Shown here piece by piece: positions 1-10,199 of a stretch of DNA of 64,000 nt. Within the stretch, counting starts at the first letter, position 1, and the number at the start of each line of letters is the position of its first letter. This DNA is from Amblyomma americanum (lineage: Eukaryota; Arthropoda; Arachnida; Ixodida; Ixodidae), in NCBI RefSeq assembly GCF_052857255.1, contig NC_135505.1, positions 43,292,520-43,356,519 of the forward strand, read 5' to 3'. The position numbers and the translations under genes were made by a program. The notes below the pieces were generated by a model. It made no database searches, was not told the origin of the DNA, and saw only the letters and a list, made by a program, of their open reading frames with translations.

Positions 1-1964
1 GTCCTCGGAGAGACACGTTCTCGCGATGGATAGTTCAGGATGGTAGTCTTGAGATGAAGAGGGAACGGAAGAAACTAGTGAGGTGGAATCCCAATACCGA
101 GTTAGCTGTAATAAAACTAGAATTCCGGAGCTCACTGCATAACAGATTCTCTGCTTTATCTGAGCTCGACGATTCTAATGCTCAAGCAATGAACAAAATT
201 CTCACAGCTCTAGCAGGAGGCAGAAGATTGGTAAAGAAATACCCGAATATGAAAGCGTTGAACCCCACAGACATAATGAAACTGGCAGAGCCATCAAAGA
301 TAATTAGTAAGCTCAAGGTATCAGATAGAAGCAAGTTCATAATAGACTCGTGAAATCTCTCAAGAACGAAGGTAACATAAAAGGCGCGAGTAAGAAATAA
401 GGCATAGAGAAAAAAGGGACGTTTGTGATAAGAGATAAAGGGGGAAATGTGATTGGCTATATAAATAGGACAGTAAAGGTAGCCGAAGATTCTTACACAA
501 ATCTATACAGTAGACAATGTAATCAGGATGTTCATGAGGCAGTCGGTAGCCCACAGCAATGGGACATCCCGCCAGTAAAGAAAAAATCAATTAAGAAAGC
601 CTTAGGAGTAGCGAAAAGGGGGAAAGCAGCTGGCGATTATCAGGAAACAGCAGATGTGCTGAGGACAGCAGACAGATTGTGATAGAACAAATATCTAACC
701 TGTATAAGCAACAGCTTATGACCACCAGCGTACTTGAAGCTTGGAAGAACGCTAACCTGATCCTAAACCATAATAAAGGAGCGGCCGGTTACATTAAAAT
801 TTACAGACCGGTAAGCTTGCTGTCCATTGCCTACAAAGTATTTACTCAAGTAATCGATAACTGAGTCAGGACAAAAAATAACGCCTCAGTCAACCAGCAT
901 ATCAGGCAGGCTTTTTTAAAGGCTGCTCGCCAATAGACCATACTCTTAGTTTTGATAAGGTGATAGATCAATTCGCAAAATATGACCAACTCCTATATAT
1001 AGCCTTCACAGACCGCAAGAAAGCATTTGACTAAGTAGAAACCTTAGCATTCATGCAGAAAATGCGGAATCAGGATTAGAAAAGACATAAATAAGAATAC
1101 TGGAAGACATCTATAACGGCTGCGCAGCCTCAATAGTCCTCCGTAAAGTCACAAATAAAATTCCTGTAAGGAAAGGCGTTAGGCAGAGAGACTGAATCTC
1201 GTCAGCGCTGTTCGTGGCCTCTTTACAGGAGGTAACCACAAGCCTGCATTGGGAGCTCCTGGAGATAAGCGTTGATATAGAAGAGGCTTAGTAATTTGTG
1301 ATTCGCTGAAGACATTCATTTGCTAAGTTACTTATGAAATGAAGTGCAAACCATGATCAATGGCTTAGGCATTCAAGAAGAACGGTCGGTCTAAAGAGTA
1401 ATATATAGAAAACAAAAGTAATGTTCAACACTCTCGGAAGGGAGCAGTGGCTTACAATTATTAGCTAGCTGCTGGAAACGATAAGGGCATACGTGCAATT
1501 ACGGCATTTACTGACCACAGTTCCGGATTGCTGGAAGTGAGAAGAACAATAATAGCGTGTGGCAAATTTGGAGGTTCTCTCTGGTCATGAATGAAAGTTA
1601 CTAGTATCCTTCAAAGTAGAAGTTTGCAACAGCTCTATGTTAACGGTACTCACCTATGGATAGAAACATAGAGGATAATGACTAGGGTTCCAATTAAGTT
1701 AAGTACTGCGCAACGATACATAGGAAAGAAAATGAAAGGTTTAACTTTAAAAAACAGGAGGAGTGGGAAAGGGAACACCGGTTAATGACATGCCAGTAAA
1801 ATGTAGGGATTCTTAAAATGGGTTTGGGCAGGAAATGTAATGCGAAATCTAGGCAACCAATAGTCGTTAGGGTAACGGACAGTGTTCCAATAGTAGGCAA
1901 GCGTAGCAGGGCTGGAAGAGATTAAGTTAGAGGGGTTTTGAAATAAAAGCAATGCGCATTTCGT

Positions 1965-2055
1965 CTGACTTTCTGCTGTGGTGTCTGCTTTGTGCATCGT
2001 GCTTTTTCAAAACAATGCACCAACTAGCTCCCGCTGAGTGTATTACTAAGTTAGG
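1965..2055 (+). repeat. Short insertion resembling the tail of other repeats here
   Basis: Inside the RTE 3' end lies CTTTTTCAAAACAATGCACC followed by AACTAGCTC. It resembles the end of the 354-bp insertion at 20479-20832 (CTTTTTCAAAAGTGATGCACC) and, reverse-complemented, the edge of the PLE insertion near 58630-58655. I read it as a fragment of a dispersed repeat with this tail. The family is not identified. Confidence 0.4.
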
Positions 2056-2075
2056 GGGGGGGGGGGGGGGGGGGG
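2054..2075. repeat. G22 homopolymer
   Basis: Uninterrupted run of 22 G residues within the decayed RTE 3' end. Similar C/G runs occur near 3908, 42181, 46390 and 58295. Confidence 0.9.
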
Positions 2076-2165
2076 TAATGTGGCCGCATCTGGAAAGGGA
2101 CATTGTGGATTTGACAAATACGGGAGAGGTCCTTGCTTGGAAGGGGTGCAGTTAGGCTAATTATG

Positions 2166-5100
2166 ATGATGGTATCTATGATACGGAGAAGTCTAAGGTT
2201 CACGGGAAAGTTTTTAACGCTGCTTCTTGTCTAGGAAAGCAGTAAGTTCATTATGATACTCATCTGTGAGTACCACATTATGTGTAGTATGCTTAGCAGG
2301 ATACATGAGATGTCACCTAAGGTATAGGTTAATTGCCGCGCAACTAGTGCCCAAAAAAATTGCTTGGAAGGTGTAACTTGCAACCAAAGAGCTCTAACTG
2401 CTAAAATATTTCTTTCTTGACGTATATATTATACCATGGCCTAAAACACAAATTTATTTCTTGAAATCAGTGGCCATGAACAATATGCGTAATGTTAAAA
2501 AACTATTATGTGCGCGGCTTCTGCTACTGTGGCTAAGAAGTGGTAGCGGCCCGTTTCCGACCACTGAGTGTATACGGTGGTATCCTATATGTAGCCATTC
2601 CTGTAGGAGGAAAGGCTAAAAATCATGCTGGTAAGCCAACACACTTGGCTTAAGCATGAAGGTACAAGAATTGTTTTTTTTTTTACTGGGCTCTTATTTT
2701 TCACTTACTGACGGAATATCTGGCAGAAATGAAAGGTGGACCTCATAAATTCGAAACAATATGCAAAGAAACAAGAACGATAACGCTAAAGAGCTTTTGT
2801 TCTCGCAGTATCTTATTAGACAAAACCCCTATTTCGCATATTCAATATCAGGGGGAACTTCATTTGATGGGAATAAAGCGTTACACAATGTAAAACGAAC
2901 CAAACCACATTGCTGCCTTGCTGAAACTTCATTCTGCCCGAGTTGGCTAATGCACTGATATTTTAACTATTCCTGTAGGAGCATGCACCAATGTGATGTT
3001 TGCAGCTGGTCGTGAGTAGTAGCCATGTGGCTGCTTAAAATTAAGGAAACACAGTTATGCTCGGTGCTGTAGTTCAAGAAATCTAGGCAGTCACAGATAG
3101 CATGTGCTGCGATGCAAAACAATTACGACAATCAGTTGCTCATATTTCAGGTGACATTACCCGTCTTATTCCTCGGGAGAATCAAGCAGCGGCGAACCCC
3201 GCAGCGCCGAAAGCACAGAGAGAGTCAGAGGGCAGGAGCTCCGCGAATTTTCTTAAACTTATGGGCGGGGCAGCTAGCACGCCAAACGTTTTGAGTTTAA
3301 CCGCTGGCGCCAACGCCATTTTCTAAAGTGTAAAATGTGGTGTGGGTATTACTAAAAGCCCGTCAACGATTTGTGATTCGCGCTTGGTGTCATTCAACAC
3401 TGGAATTACAAAATCGGAAGAGCTTTCTATATTTGTAAGACTCCATTTTTTAAAGTCCAGTTTCTCTTTTGCGGAAACAGCTTCTTTAACGAGAGTCTTT
3501 CTTCTAGAAAAAATCAGTACTGAGAAAGGATTTATGTGTGCTAGCAGTTGTGAGTTTCAATTTAAGGGGCCATGTTTTCGGCACAAAATTATTACCTTAC
3601 GATTCCATTGTCAGGAAACGCTTCAATGCGAGGCCAATAGCCCTCCGATATTACTACTGAAAACGCCTGTTTCTGAGAACAGGCAACTGCGAGAAATCAG
3701 CTGGTGTAAGAATAGCCGGACTGGGAATGTAAGAAGTTACTTTCTTGGTGCGTTTTGCAATCAGATTGTCTGGTGAAGTGAACAGATTAAGTAGACTGTG
3801 CTCTTAGACTTACGGTCTTCCGCGTCATGGTTTTCTATTTTAAAGCAAAAGCCTTTATTGGCTCATACTCCCGGTCAAGATCCTGTGCGTCCGTTACATC
3901 CTGGAACACCCCCCCCCCCCCCAACCCCACAGCCGCGCACACCTTCCTCGCCCCCCAGCGAGAGGTGGCAGCACCGAAGCGCATGCACAGCTGACCATAG
4001 CAGCAGCGACGTAACCTGCGACTACGCGCAGCGTTGGCGCTCTTTGGTGAGACATGTCGATGCAGTCGAGTTAGTGAGTTGGATGGCTTTCAAGCGGCTC
4101 AGTGATTCCGCAGAAAGCGGTTCGGACAAGCCCAGGAAGGCGGATTCCCCCAACACCAAACTGCCGAAGATCAATGAACGAATGCGTCAACGGGCTCGAG
4201 GCTTCTGCTGGGATTAAGGCGAGAGAGGCCTGCCCATTCGACTGTGGGCGCCACGCACAATGTCATGGAAATCGGCAATGGAGGGCCCACAGGATTTCGA
4301 CGAAGACACTTTAGATTTTACAAAGTGTTCTCCTAAATTTTCTGCTTCTGTTTGATGTTTTTTTTTTCTTTTTGCCACATCTCGCTCGGGGGAGTTTGCG
4401 CTGATTAATGTGGTTTTCTTTAGGCGGATATGATGACTCACTTATAAATTCGTGCTTTAAATAAGCACACCTAACACGTCATTTACTTTTCTTTTGGTAG
4501 CCTGCATAGCTCACTAATAGTTTAGTGTGACTACATTGCTCCATAACAAACAATTTGACTTACTTCTCTCCACGCATTGGATCATCATATGGCGCACTCG
4601 CTACCACGGTTTGCCGACGCGCCCTCGGTTTCGGCGCCAAGTTTCCTCTCTTGGCACTCGCCCCTCGCCTGGGAGACGTCGCTGCGCATGCCTCTCCTGT
4701 TATCCAGAGACTCTACTTTCTGCCTCCACCGATAGAGATTGGTTTGTGCTCAAGCGTATCGTCGACAAACGGTTCTTCTGCAAGCTTGGCTAGCTGCAGT
4801 CGCTAGAGGCTTCACACGGTGGCCACCGAGAAACACGCCGCCACTTTCTGCTAATGGCACTCATACTAAATATGCAGCAGAAATGCTAAGCATAAATACC
4901 CCCGAAAGGATAACATTGAGCAGCCTTCGTCGTAGCTCACTCGATAGCTCACTGGACGTGATATTCGGAAGTCGTCGGTTGGGACCTGCCCGGCGACATG
5001 TGGCTGTGTTTCTTCGGATTTCTAGTCAATTATCTTTAAGTAATTACTCCATTATTCTTGCGTTGATGAACCCCACAAATGAATATGAAAAATATCTCTT

Positions 5101-6211
5101 ATGCTCCTTCGTTTCGGTGAAATTTTTCTTCGGTAATGTATGTCATAAACAGCACCCTCTTTTCACTTCTCTTGATATCTCGAACTAGTTGGTTGTTCGT
5201 CATGAATAAAAACCTCGCGAACTTCACTTTCACAAAGAAAGGAAAGACGAAACAGTGCGCTGTTTCCTCTCGAGACAGTGCCAGTTTCTCATCTTCCCTT
5301 TGTGTTTCCTTGTGAGGTTCGCGAATTTTTCTTCGTGAAGAACATAATGCTCCTCACAGCAGTAACGGACTTGAAGGAGAGCCTCAGTGCATTGGAGGCA
5401 TGTTCCCCCAAATGGATGAGAGAAAACTAAAATTCGCAAAGGAATGTTTCCGGCCTGGGAGACTAAATGTAATACCAGTTTGAACGCAGGGCTCTGGTTG
5501 CTTTACTTTTCGATTCTTAATCAATAACTGTGAGAATTTCTCCCGGAATTACAAAAAAAAATATTTCTTACTAAAGTAAAACCAAAGATGTTCTCGTTAA
5601 CGGTGGAAACTCCTGCCTTATTACAAAGACCATTCAGGATTTCGCTTTCATTTAATTGCTGTAGCAAGTAATGCCACTGATATCAGTTTGCCGGAGGTAC
5701 GAATCATGGGTTTGAATATTTTTTACAGTGCTTTCGATGTATCGAGAACTGGACGATAAGGCCGTGCTGAAAATTAGAAATATTATGTACCCAGTGCACA
5801 ACATTTCTTGTTTTTTAATGGCAATTAAAAACAATACATTGCACTAAATAAATAACGCTATCACACTAAGGCGGTACGTTTGTTCTCCCTCGCCCGATAA
5901 AGCAGCAGACCTAATTCTTGAATGAGCTGTCAGGGGAAATACCGGCCGCAACGGTGTAGTCAAGCAATTTAAATGAACCTGATAGTCTATATTGTGTCGA
6001 AGCGCAATGTTTACGGTCTTCTCAGTTCTAGCATGACTCGCGCTTTTCTATTACTTGAATTATACAGGGTGAATAACAGATGTTCGCTCTGTCATGGTAG
6101 GGTTAATAAATGAAGACGCTCCGATAATTCATTATTTTTGAAATTTCTTACATTGTTTGTTGACTATAATGTGCTGAACTAATCTTTGGTTTTATATGTG
6201 TATAATTCCAG
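2166..6211. other. Unassigned sequence, no convincing gene
   Basis: About 4 kb with only short open frames and no domain I recognise. The longest frames on the plus strand (3342-3776 and 3798-4217) have no recognisable motif. A low-complexity C run lies at about 3908. The most gene-like stretch begins at the ATG near 4083 (MAFKRLSDSAESGSDKPRKA), a basic, serine-rich start with no clear splice donor before its stop. It could be a decayed gene or transposase start, and I do not assign it. Confidence 0.5.
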
Positions 6212-6277
6212 GTGGCTGAAAAGGAACACCGCCCAGTAATGGAGGCTGTTTCCGAAGAGGTCAGGAGTGCCATTGTA
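6212..6277 (+). CDS. Candidate 22-codon internal exon, unidentified
   Basis: A 66-nt segment is bounded by an acceptor (TATGTGTATAATTCCAG) and a strong donor (GTAAGT). It is open in phase 0 on both sides and translates to VAEKEHRPVMEAVSEEVRSA followed by IV, a charged, helix-prone composition. Nothing else nearby on this strand could be linked to it with confidence. I do not recognise the peptide. It may be a genuine micro-exon of a host gene or chance, since short frames between AG and GT are common. Confidence 0.28.
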
Positions 6278-6718
6278 GTAAGTACGGGTTTCTTCTGCTG
6301 GTTCTATACTTTTAATAAGACATGTTTGGAAAAAGTTTTATGTCAATTATAATGATATGGATGAAAAGCTTTCCTAAGAGTTTGGCCGCTGTGTTGTCAG
6401 GATTGCATAGACAAGATTATAGAAGGTAACATTAAACATAAGGCATTTTTCACCTCGCAAGCTAGAGAATAATAAGTTGATGGTTTGATAAATAGTTTAT
6501 TTGCTTAATCATACTGTTAACCCTTTAGTCAGGTTGTAGCGACCTTCATCGCGGCACCCCGCCTCCTGTGCTGGCGAGAGCGAGCTAGAATGCTTAGCTC
6601 TGGAGAGCGTGAGAATTTAATTCTGGGCAGCTGTTGAAGTCGGCGAACCGCTCGTATGCTTCGCTCCTCAGCTGGCTAGGTCTCGCCGGAACGGTGCCAC
6701 TCTGAGGGGCACCACGGC
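6278..6718. other. Unassigned sequence
   Basis: AT-rich to about 6530, then GC-richer sequence. No open frame or repeat family recognised. Confidence 0.5.
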
Positions 6719-7900
6719 ATGCAGGGAGCAAGACTCCATGCAAAATGTCTACAATCTTTACAAATCTTTACAACACTGGCCTCTCAACCTCCTGCTATGT
6801 TTTGTTATGGCAGTAACGCTGGCCACCATATTTTCATAGCCACTCCATTCGCAATCACTATTGACAAAGCACCACTTCCTGAATTGGCACATACAAATGT
6901 TTCGGGCCTGCACGTTCACGCTTCAGGCAAAGACACGCCTTGGTTGACAGCTATGCGCAACAGTGTTCTAAACACATTTGGGCTCATTCGCAGAATAGCC
7001 AATGGATCTGGATGTGCCCGCTCTGATACAACTGGGTAACTTGTTCGGGCTGTCTTTTAACCTCAGCTCCTATACCCGGCTCAGTTCCAACTACTTACAA
7101 TCATAATGGCCCACACTCGAAGCATTCAACCATGAAACCATGCAAGTCTTTACTGGCATACCTAGAGCAACTCCTATTTGTCTGCTGCAGGGGCGTGTGC
7201 AGCTGGCCGAATTAATTACTCAGCGACAAACCAACAGAGAGCAGAAAAGTTCCCTTCGCGTTCGAGCCTCAATCGCCTCCATCTGACTACTGTCCCATTC
7301 ATTCAAACGAGCCTGCTCGCCAGTCAAGAGTTCTCTTTGCCGTAACCACCAGCTCCTTGTGTGAAACATGATCGTGGTATCCTTTATATAGATGTCGCCA
7401 TAAACCCATCGGGGCGATCAACTGCTTTAATAAGTCCAACACACTCTTACTTCTACAGCCCCCAAAGCTACTGTTCTGACACTTCATGTCCTCTAGCCTT
7501 CGACTGCGAAAAATTGTAAATTCCATAGCAGCTTTACTTGTCGACCCTCCTTGTAACCAGGTGCACCTATTTACTCATTCTCAAGTAGCTCAGAAGCGCC
7601 TAAAAAAGTCCGTGGTACCCTTAGGGTTTCCCAGGCCATATATGCTACTTGTAAATCCTACCCGTTGCCTATACTCATTCACTGGCTTCAAGCTGGCGCA
7701 GATGTACATAACTTCGCAGCTGACGTGCTATCTCGTTTAACAGACGTACCACAAATTCCCCCTACCTCCTTGCCACCAGATCCACTTCTGAGGAATTTAA
7801 CACTTCAGCCTTCCTCAGGCAGAGTACACGTGCTGTTATTCTCACGTGCACCTACTTCCTTACCCATAACCTATCACGAGTCGAGGAGGTCTCTCTGAGG
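6719..7900 (+). pseudogene. Decayed 3' part of an I-like non-LTR retrotransposon with RNase H
   Basis: Read across frameshifts, the plus strand gives the region following the reverse transcriptase (GLHVHASGKDTPWLTAMR, then LNTFGLIRRIANGSG, about 6900-7010). An RNase H-like domain follows: YIDVAINPSGRSTA near 7388, VHLFTHSQVAQKRLKK near 7562-7605 (TDSQ-type motif with D replaced by H), and LIHWLQAGADVHNFAADVLS near 7675-7735, the usual end of RNase H. Order and motifs fit RNase H-bearing elements of the I superfamily, which I recall as frequent in tick genomes. At least four frameshifts and several stops make it inactive. The 5' boundary and the tail are not defined. Confidence 0.6.
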
Positions 7901-8580
7901 CGGCTCCGCGTCGGGGTGGCCCTCATGCCGCAGTTCGCCAGCAGTGAGAAGTGAGAAGAGTCCTAAGCCGGAAGACTGCCCTCACCGCGAACCACCAGCT
8001 TACGACACCACTGTCCACTGCCTGCTGTGGACTTGCGCAGGCACTTCGCTGGTGCACGCTCGTGTTCTTCAAGATGCAGGCCTTTCTCCCAATAATGACT
8101 GTAATTTTCATTTGTGGCTGACGAAAATTGTTAGCGCTCGAAAATTACGTGACTTTTTACACATAACCGCAGCTCATACTTTTTTAGCGTTTCATACCAT
8201 TTGTTACTGACATTTTTATGCCGTGTGGCAAATTTAGCGCTACAAATAATGAAATATTATAACTATGTCATTTTGTCCCTTTAACTTTGATTCTCATTGG
8301 AAAAATCTTGAGAGAACAATTAAGCTCCTCCTGAAGGGTTATGACACGATAGCTCGAATGGGTCCCTTGACCAGCCTGTGGCCCTCTGGGTATCACTTCG
8401 CAGACGCGATCGCTGTTCTTTGCCTTTCATCATCACTTAGCGCTTAGCCTGTCCTTATAAATACAATGCTATAACATTAGAAATCCCTCCCGCGTAGGTA
8501 CTCCTTCTCTGTCGTCTATATATGTTCTTCCAACGCACGAACACACGAGAAATTGGTCTTTCTCTACTTTACTTCCACAG
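7901..8580. other. Unassigned sequence
   Basis: Intronic or intergenic. Small frames on both strands around 7923-8210 overlap each other and carry no known motif. Confidence 0.45.
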
Positions 8581-8748
8581 ATCGCGGAGACTCCACATAC
8601 TACTACCAGCGCAGAAGTGAAGCAATGCGCCGCCGCTGGGGCAGGTGGCTGCTTGAAATAGGGCAACCGGTTGGGCTTGTGGCACCCAGGTTGCTCTTCA
8701 CGAAGAACCCCTTGCGACAAATCAGTAGTTTAACTTGCATCTGCCAAG
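8581..8748 (+). CDS. Weak candidate exon, unidentified
   Basis: A pyrimidine-rich acceptor (TCTACTTTACTTCCACAG) precedes 168 nt that stay open, with a first codon split after one base, up to the donor CCAAG/GTAAGC. The translation is very basic (YYYQRRSEAMRRRWGRWLLE, then more) and unlike any family I know. The putative donor lies only about 190 bp before the oppositely oriented M13 peptidase exon, which argues against a real gene. Chance match is the more likely explanation. Confidence 0.15.
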
Positions 8749-8935
8749 GTAAGCAGTTTCCTCGGAGTTGGATGGGAAGGTTGTGATAAAGTCACAAGGC
8801 CACGTTAGCTAGGTTGGGGGTGGTCCACCCGCTTTTTCGCTCACAACGCTGCCAGCACCGGCGGCTACGCCACGGGATATTCTGCAGGACGTGAGCCTTA
8901 ACGCAACCGCGTTAACAAAGAGCGCTATCACTTAC

Positions 8936-9303
8936 CCGTAGAAGTCGTCGCACGGGTGCACGCTGGTGTCCAAGGAGCGTCTGAGATCTTCGTCCAGGGT
9001 GAGGCAGCCGTCCCGACAAGTTTTCAGGCGGCCCAGAAGCACGACGGGCGTGACTACCAGCGTCGCCGACACGGCCGCGGACAGGCTGACCGCGAACGAG
9101 GCGTACCGTAGATAGCGACCCGCGTGCGAGGCGTCCTCTGGGGGCGAGGACTCGCGTTCGGTGTCCCCTCTGAGTGCCTGGTCCCGCGCCTGCTGGCGTC
9201 GCTCGGAGTACTCGATCCCGGGCCGCTCTCTCTGGGGCCAGCTGTCGGTCTCTTGCTGCGTGTAGAAGCGGTGTCGAGAGACCGGTAGGGGGATGCGCTT
9301 CAT
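8936..9303 (-). CDS. M13 (neprilysin/ECE-like) metallopeptidase, N-terminal coding exon
   Basis: This is the N-terminal exon of a zinc endopeptidase of the M13 family (neprilysin, endothelin-converting enzyme), type II membrane proteins that cleave small peptides outside the cell. From the ATG at 9303 the frame gives a charged cytoplasmic segment of about 65 residues, one hydrophobic span (YASFAVSLSAAVSATLVVTP onward, residues about 67-90), then CRDGCLTLDEDLRRSLDTSV and HPCDDFYG. The paired cysteines (96, 100) and the PCDDFY motif (cysteine 118) are the hallmark start of the M13 ectodomain. The exon stops at 8936 with a consensus donor (GG/GTAAGT) directly after PCDDFYG. Following exons, with the HExxH zinc site, should lie at lower coordinates or beyond the window; I could not find them. 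A TTG three codons upstream is in frame, but ATG is the natural start. Which family member it is cannot be decided from this exon. Confidence 0.8.
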
Positions 9304-10076
9304 GGCAGTCAATGAAAGTTGCTCTTCTTTTGCACAAAGGACGCAAGATGCACAGCAGTAGAGCGTGAAGCGTCCTGTGACCAGGCACGATCTTCTTACT
9401 CTTCTTCTGCGCGTGCCAGGTCGTTGCAGGTGGCATGAGCACGCGAGATTTCATTTGCACACAAAATGCAGCGGACGCCATGATAAAGAAGAAAAATTAT
9501 TACAGATGTACAAAAAAATGCGCAGAGAATTATTCGATACGATGAAAGAAATTTACTCAAGCAGTACTGGTTGCACATTTACATTTTACATTGAACGCCC
9601 CCATCGCTTCTTTGAATAGGATTTCGGCTCGGAGTTTCCTTGCAGCTGGAGCGTGGGCTTCTTGTGGATGGTGGTTGGTGGGCAGCCTTCAGAATGGTGC
9701 AGGTGGGTTTCTGGCGGTGGCTGGAGGTTAACTGTAGACTGATGGTATGTGGGGTTGCTTCTGGATGGCTATAGTAGCGGTTGGGTGTCCACTTCCGGAT
9801 GGATGGTCAGAGGAGTGCACACACTATAGGCCACAGGCTTAACACACATGGACAAGAAGAAACACTTACAAAGTACACACTGTTGAATTTTATTGAAAAG
9901 ATGACTATAATACAAACGCAGTAAAAGTGTTATAGTGCGACAGTACACTTCAGTGAGTGTGCGCATCTTGCTCATGAGCAGAACAACAATTTTCAACCCT
10001 GCAGTGATGAGAGGTTGAGGTTGTTGCAAACTGCAGGTGGGGCCCTGTATGGACGCTCCCTGCCCGGGCTGCCATA
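9304..10076. other. Upstream region of the M13 exon, otherwise unassigned
   Basis: This should hold the 5' untranslated region or an intron of the M13 gene on the minus strand. A G/T-rich patch (GGTGG-type repeats) lies at about 9655-9730. No other gene or repeat family recognised. Confidence 0.4.
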
Positions 10077-10199
10077 ATGGCGGTTGCGAGCTCCTACAAG
10101 TTTGCGAACCATATGTTGCTGGCCACCGCGCAGCCAGTCAAGCGGCCCTCTCCGGATGTTTGGGTGAGCGGGAGCGAGAATAAAAAGCAGAAGTGCTAA
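10077..10199 (+). CDS. Small open frame (40 codons), doubtful
   Basis: ATG at 10077 opens a 40-codon frame (MAVASSYKFANHMLLATAQP, then a basic KRPSP stretch) ending at TAA 10197-10199. A good donor (TTTGG/GTGAGC) lies inside it near 10163, so it could be a first coding exon ending there. No homology recognised. Listed because of the ATG context and donor, with low weight. Confidence 0.15.
   Translation: MAVASSYKFANHMLLATAQPVKRPSPDVWVSGSENKKQKC

Larger units (their letters stand above)
1..2165 (+). pseudogene. Decayed RTE-clade non-LTR retrotransposon (copy A)
   Basis: Translation in shifting frames gives the end of the endonuclease/linker (MKRERKKLVRWNPNTELAV, near 54), the reverse transcriptase finger region (KKALGVAKRGKAAGDYQE, about 590-650) and the segment with RPVSLLSIAYKVFTQVI (about 808-858). 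These match the same segments of the better RTE copies at 17077-18850 and 51405-53050 in this window. Many stops and frameshifts make it non-functional. The element enters the window already truncated at position 1. The 3' end is placed near 2165 by the sequence ATTATGATGATGG, a short TGA-type tail usual for RTE elements. A foreign piece of about 90 bp (1965-2055) and a G22 run interrupt the 3' end. Family assignment is from recognised motifs. Confidence 0.8.

Noticed and set aside
8912..9481. 189-codon minus-strand frame covering the M13 exon
   Set aside because: It is a shifted-frame shadow of the M13 exon; the correct frame has the membrane span, PCDDFY motif and splice donor.
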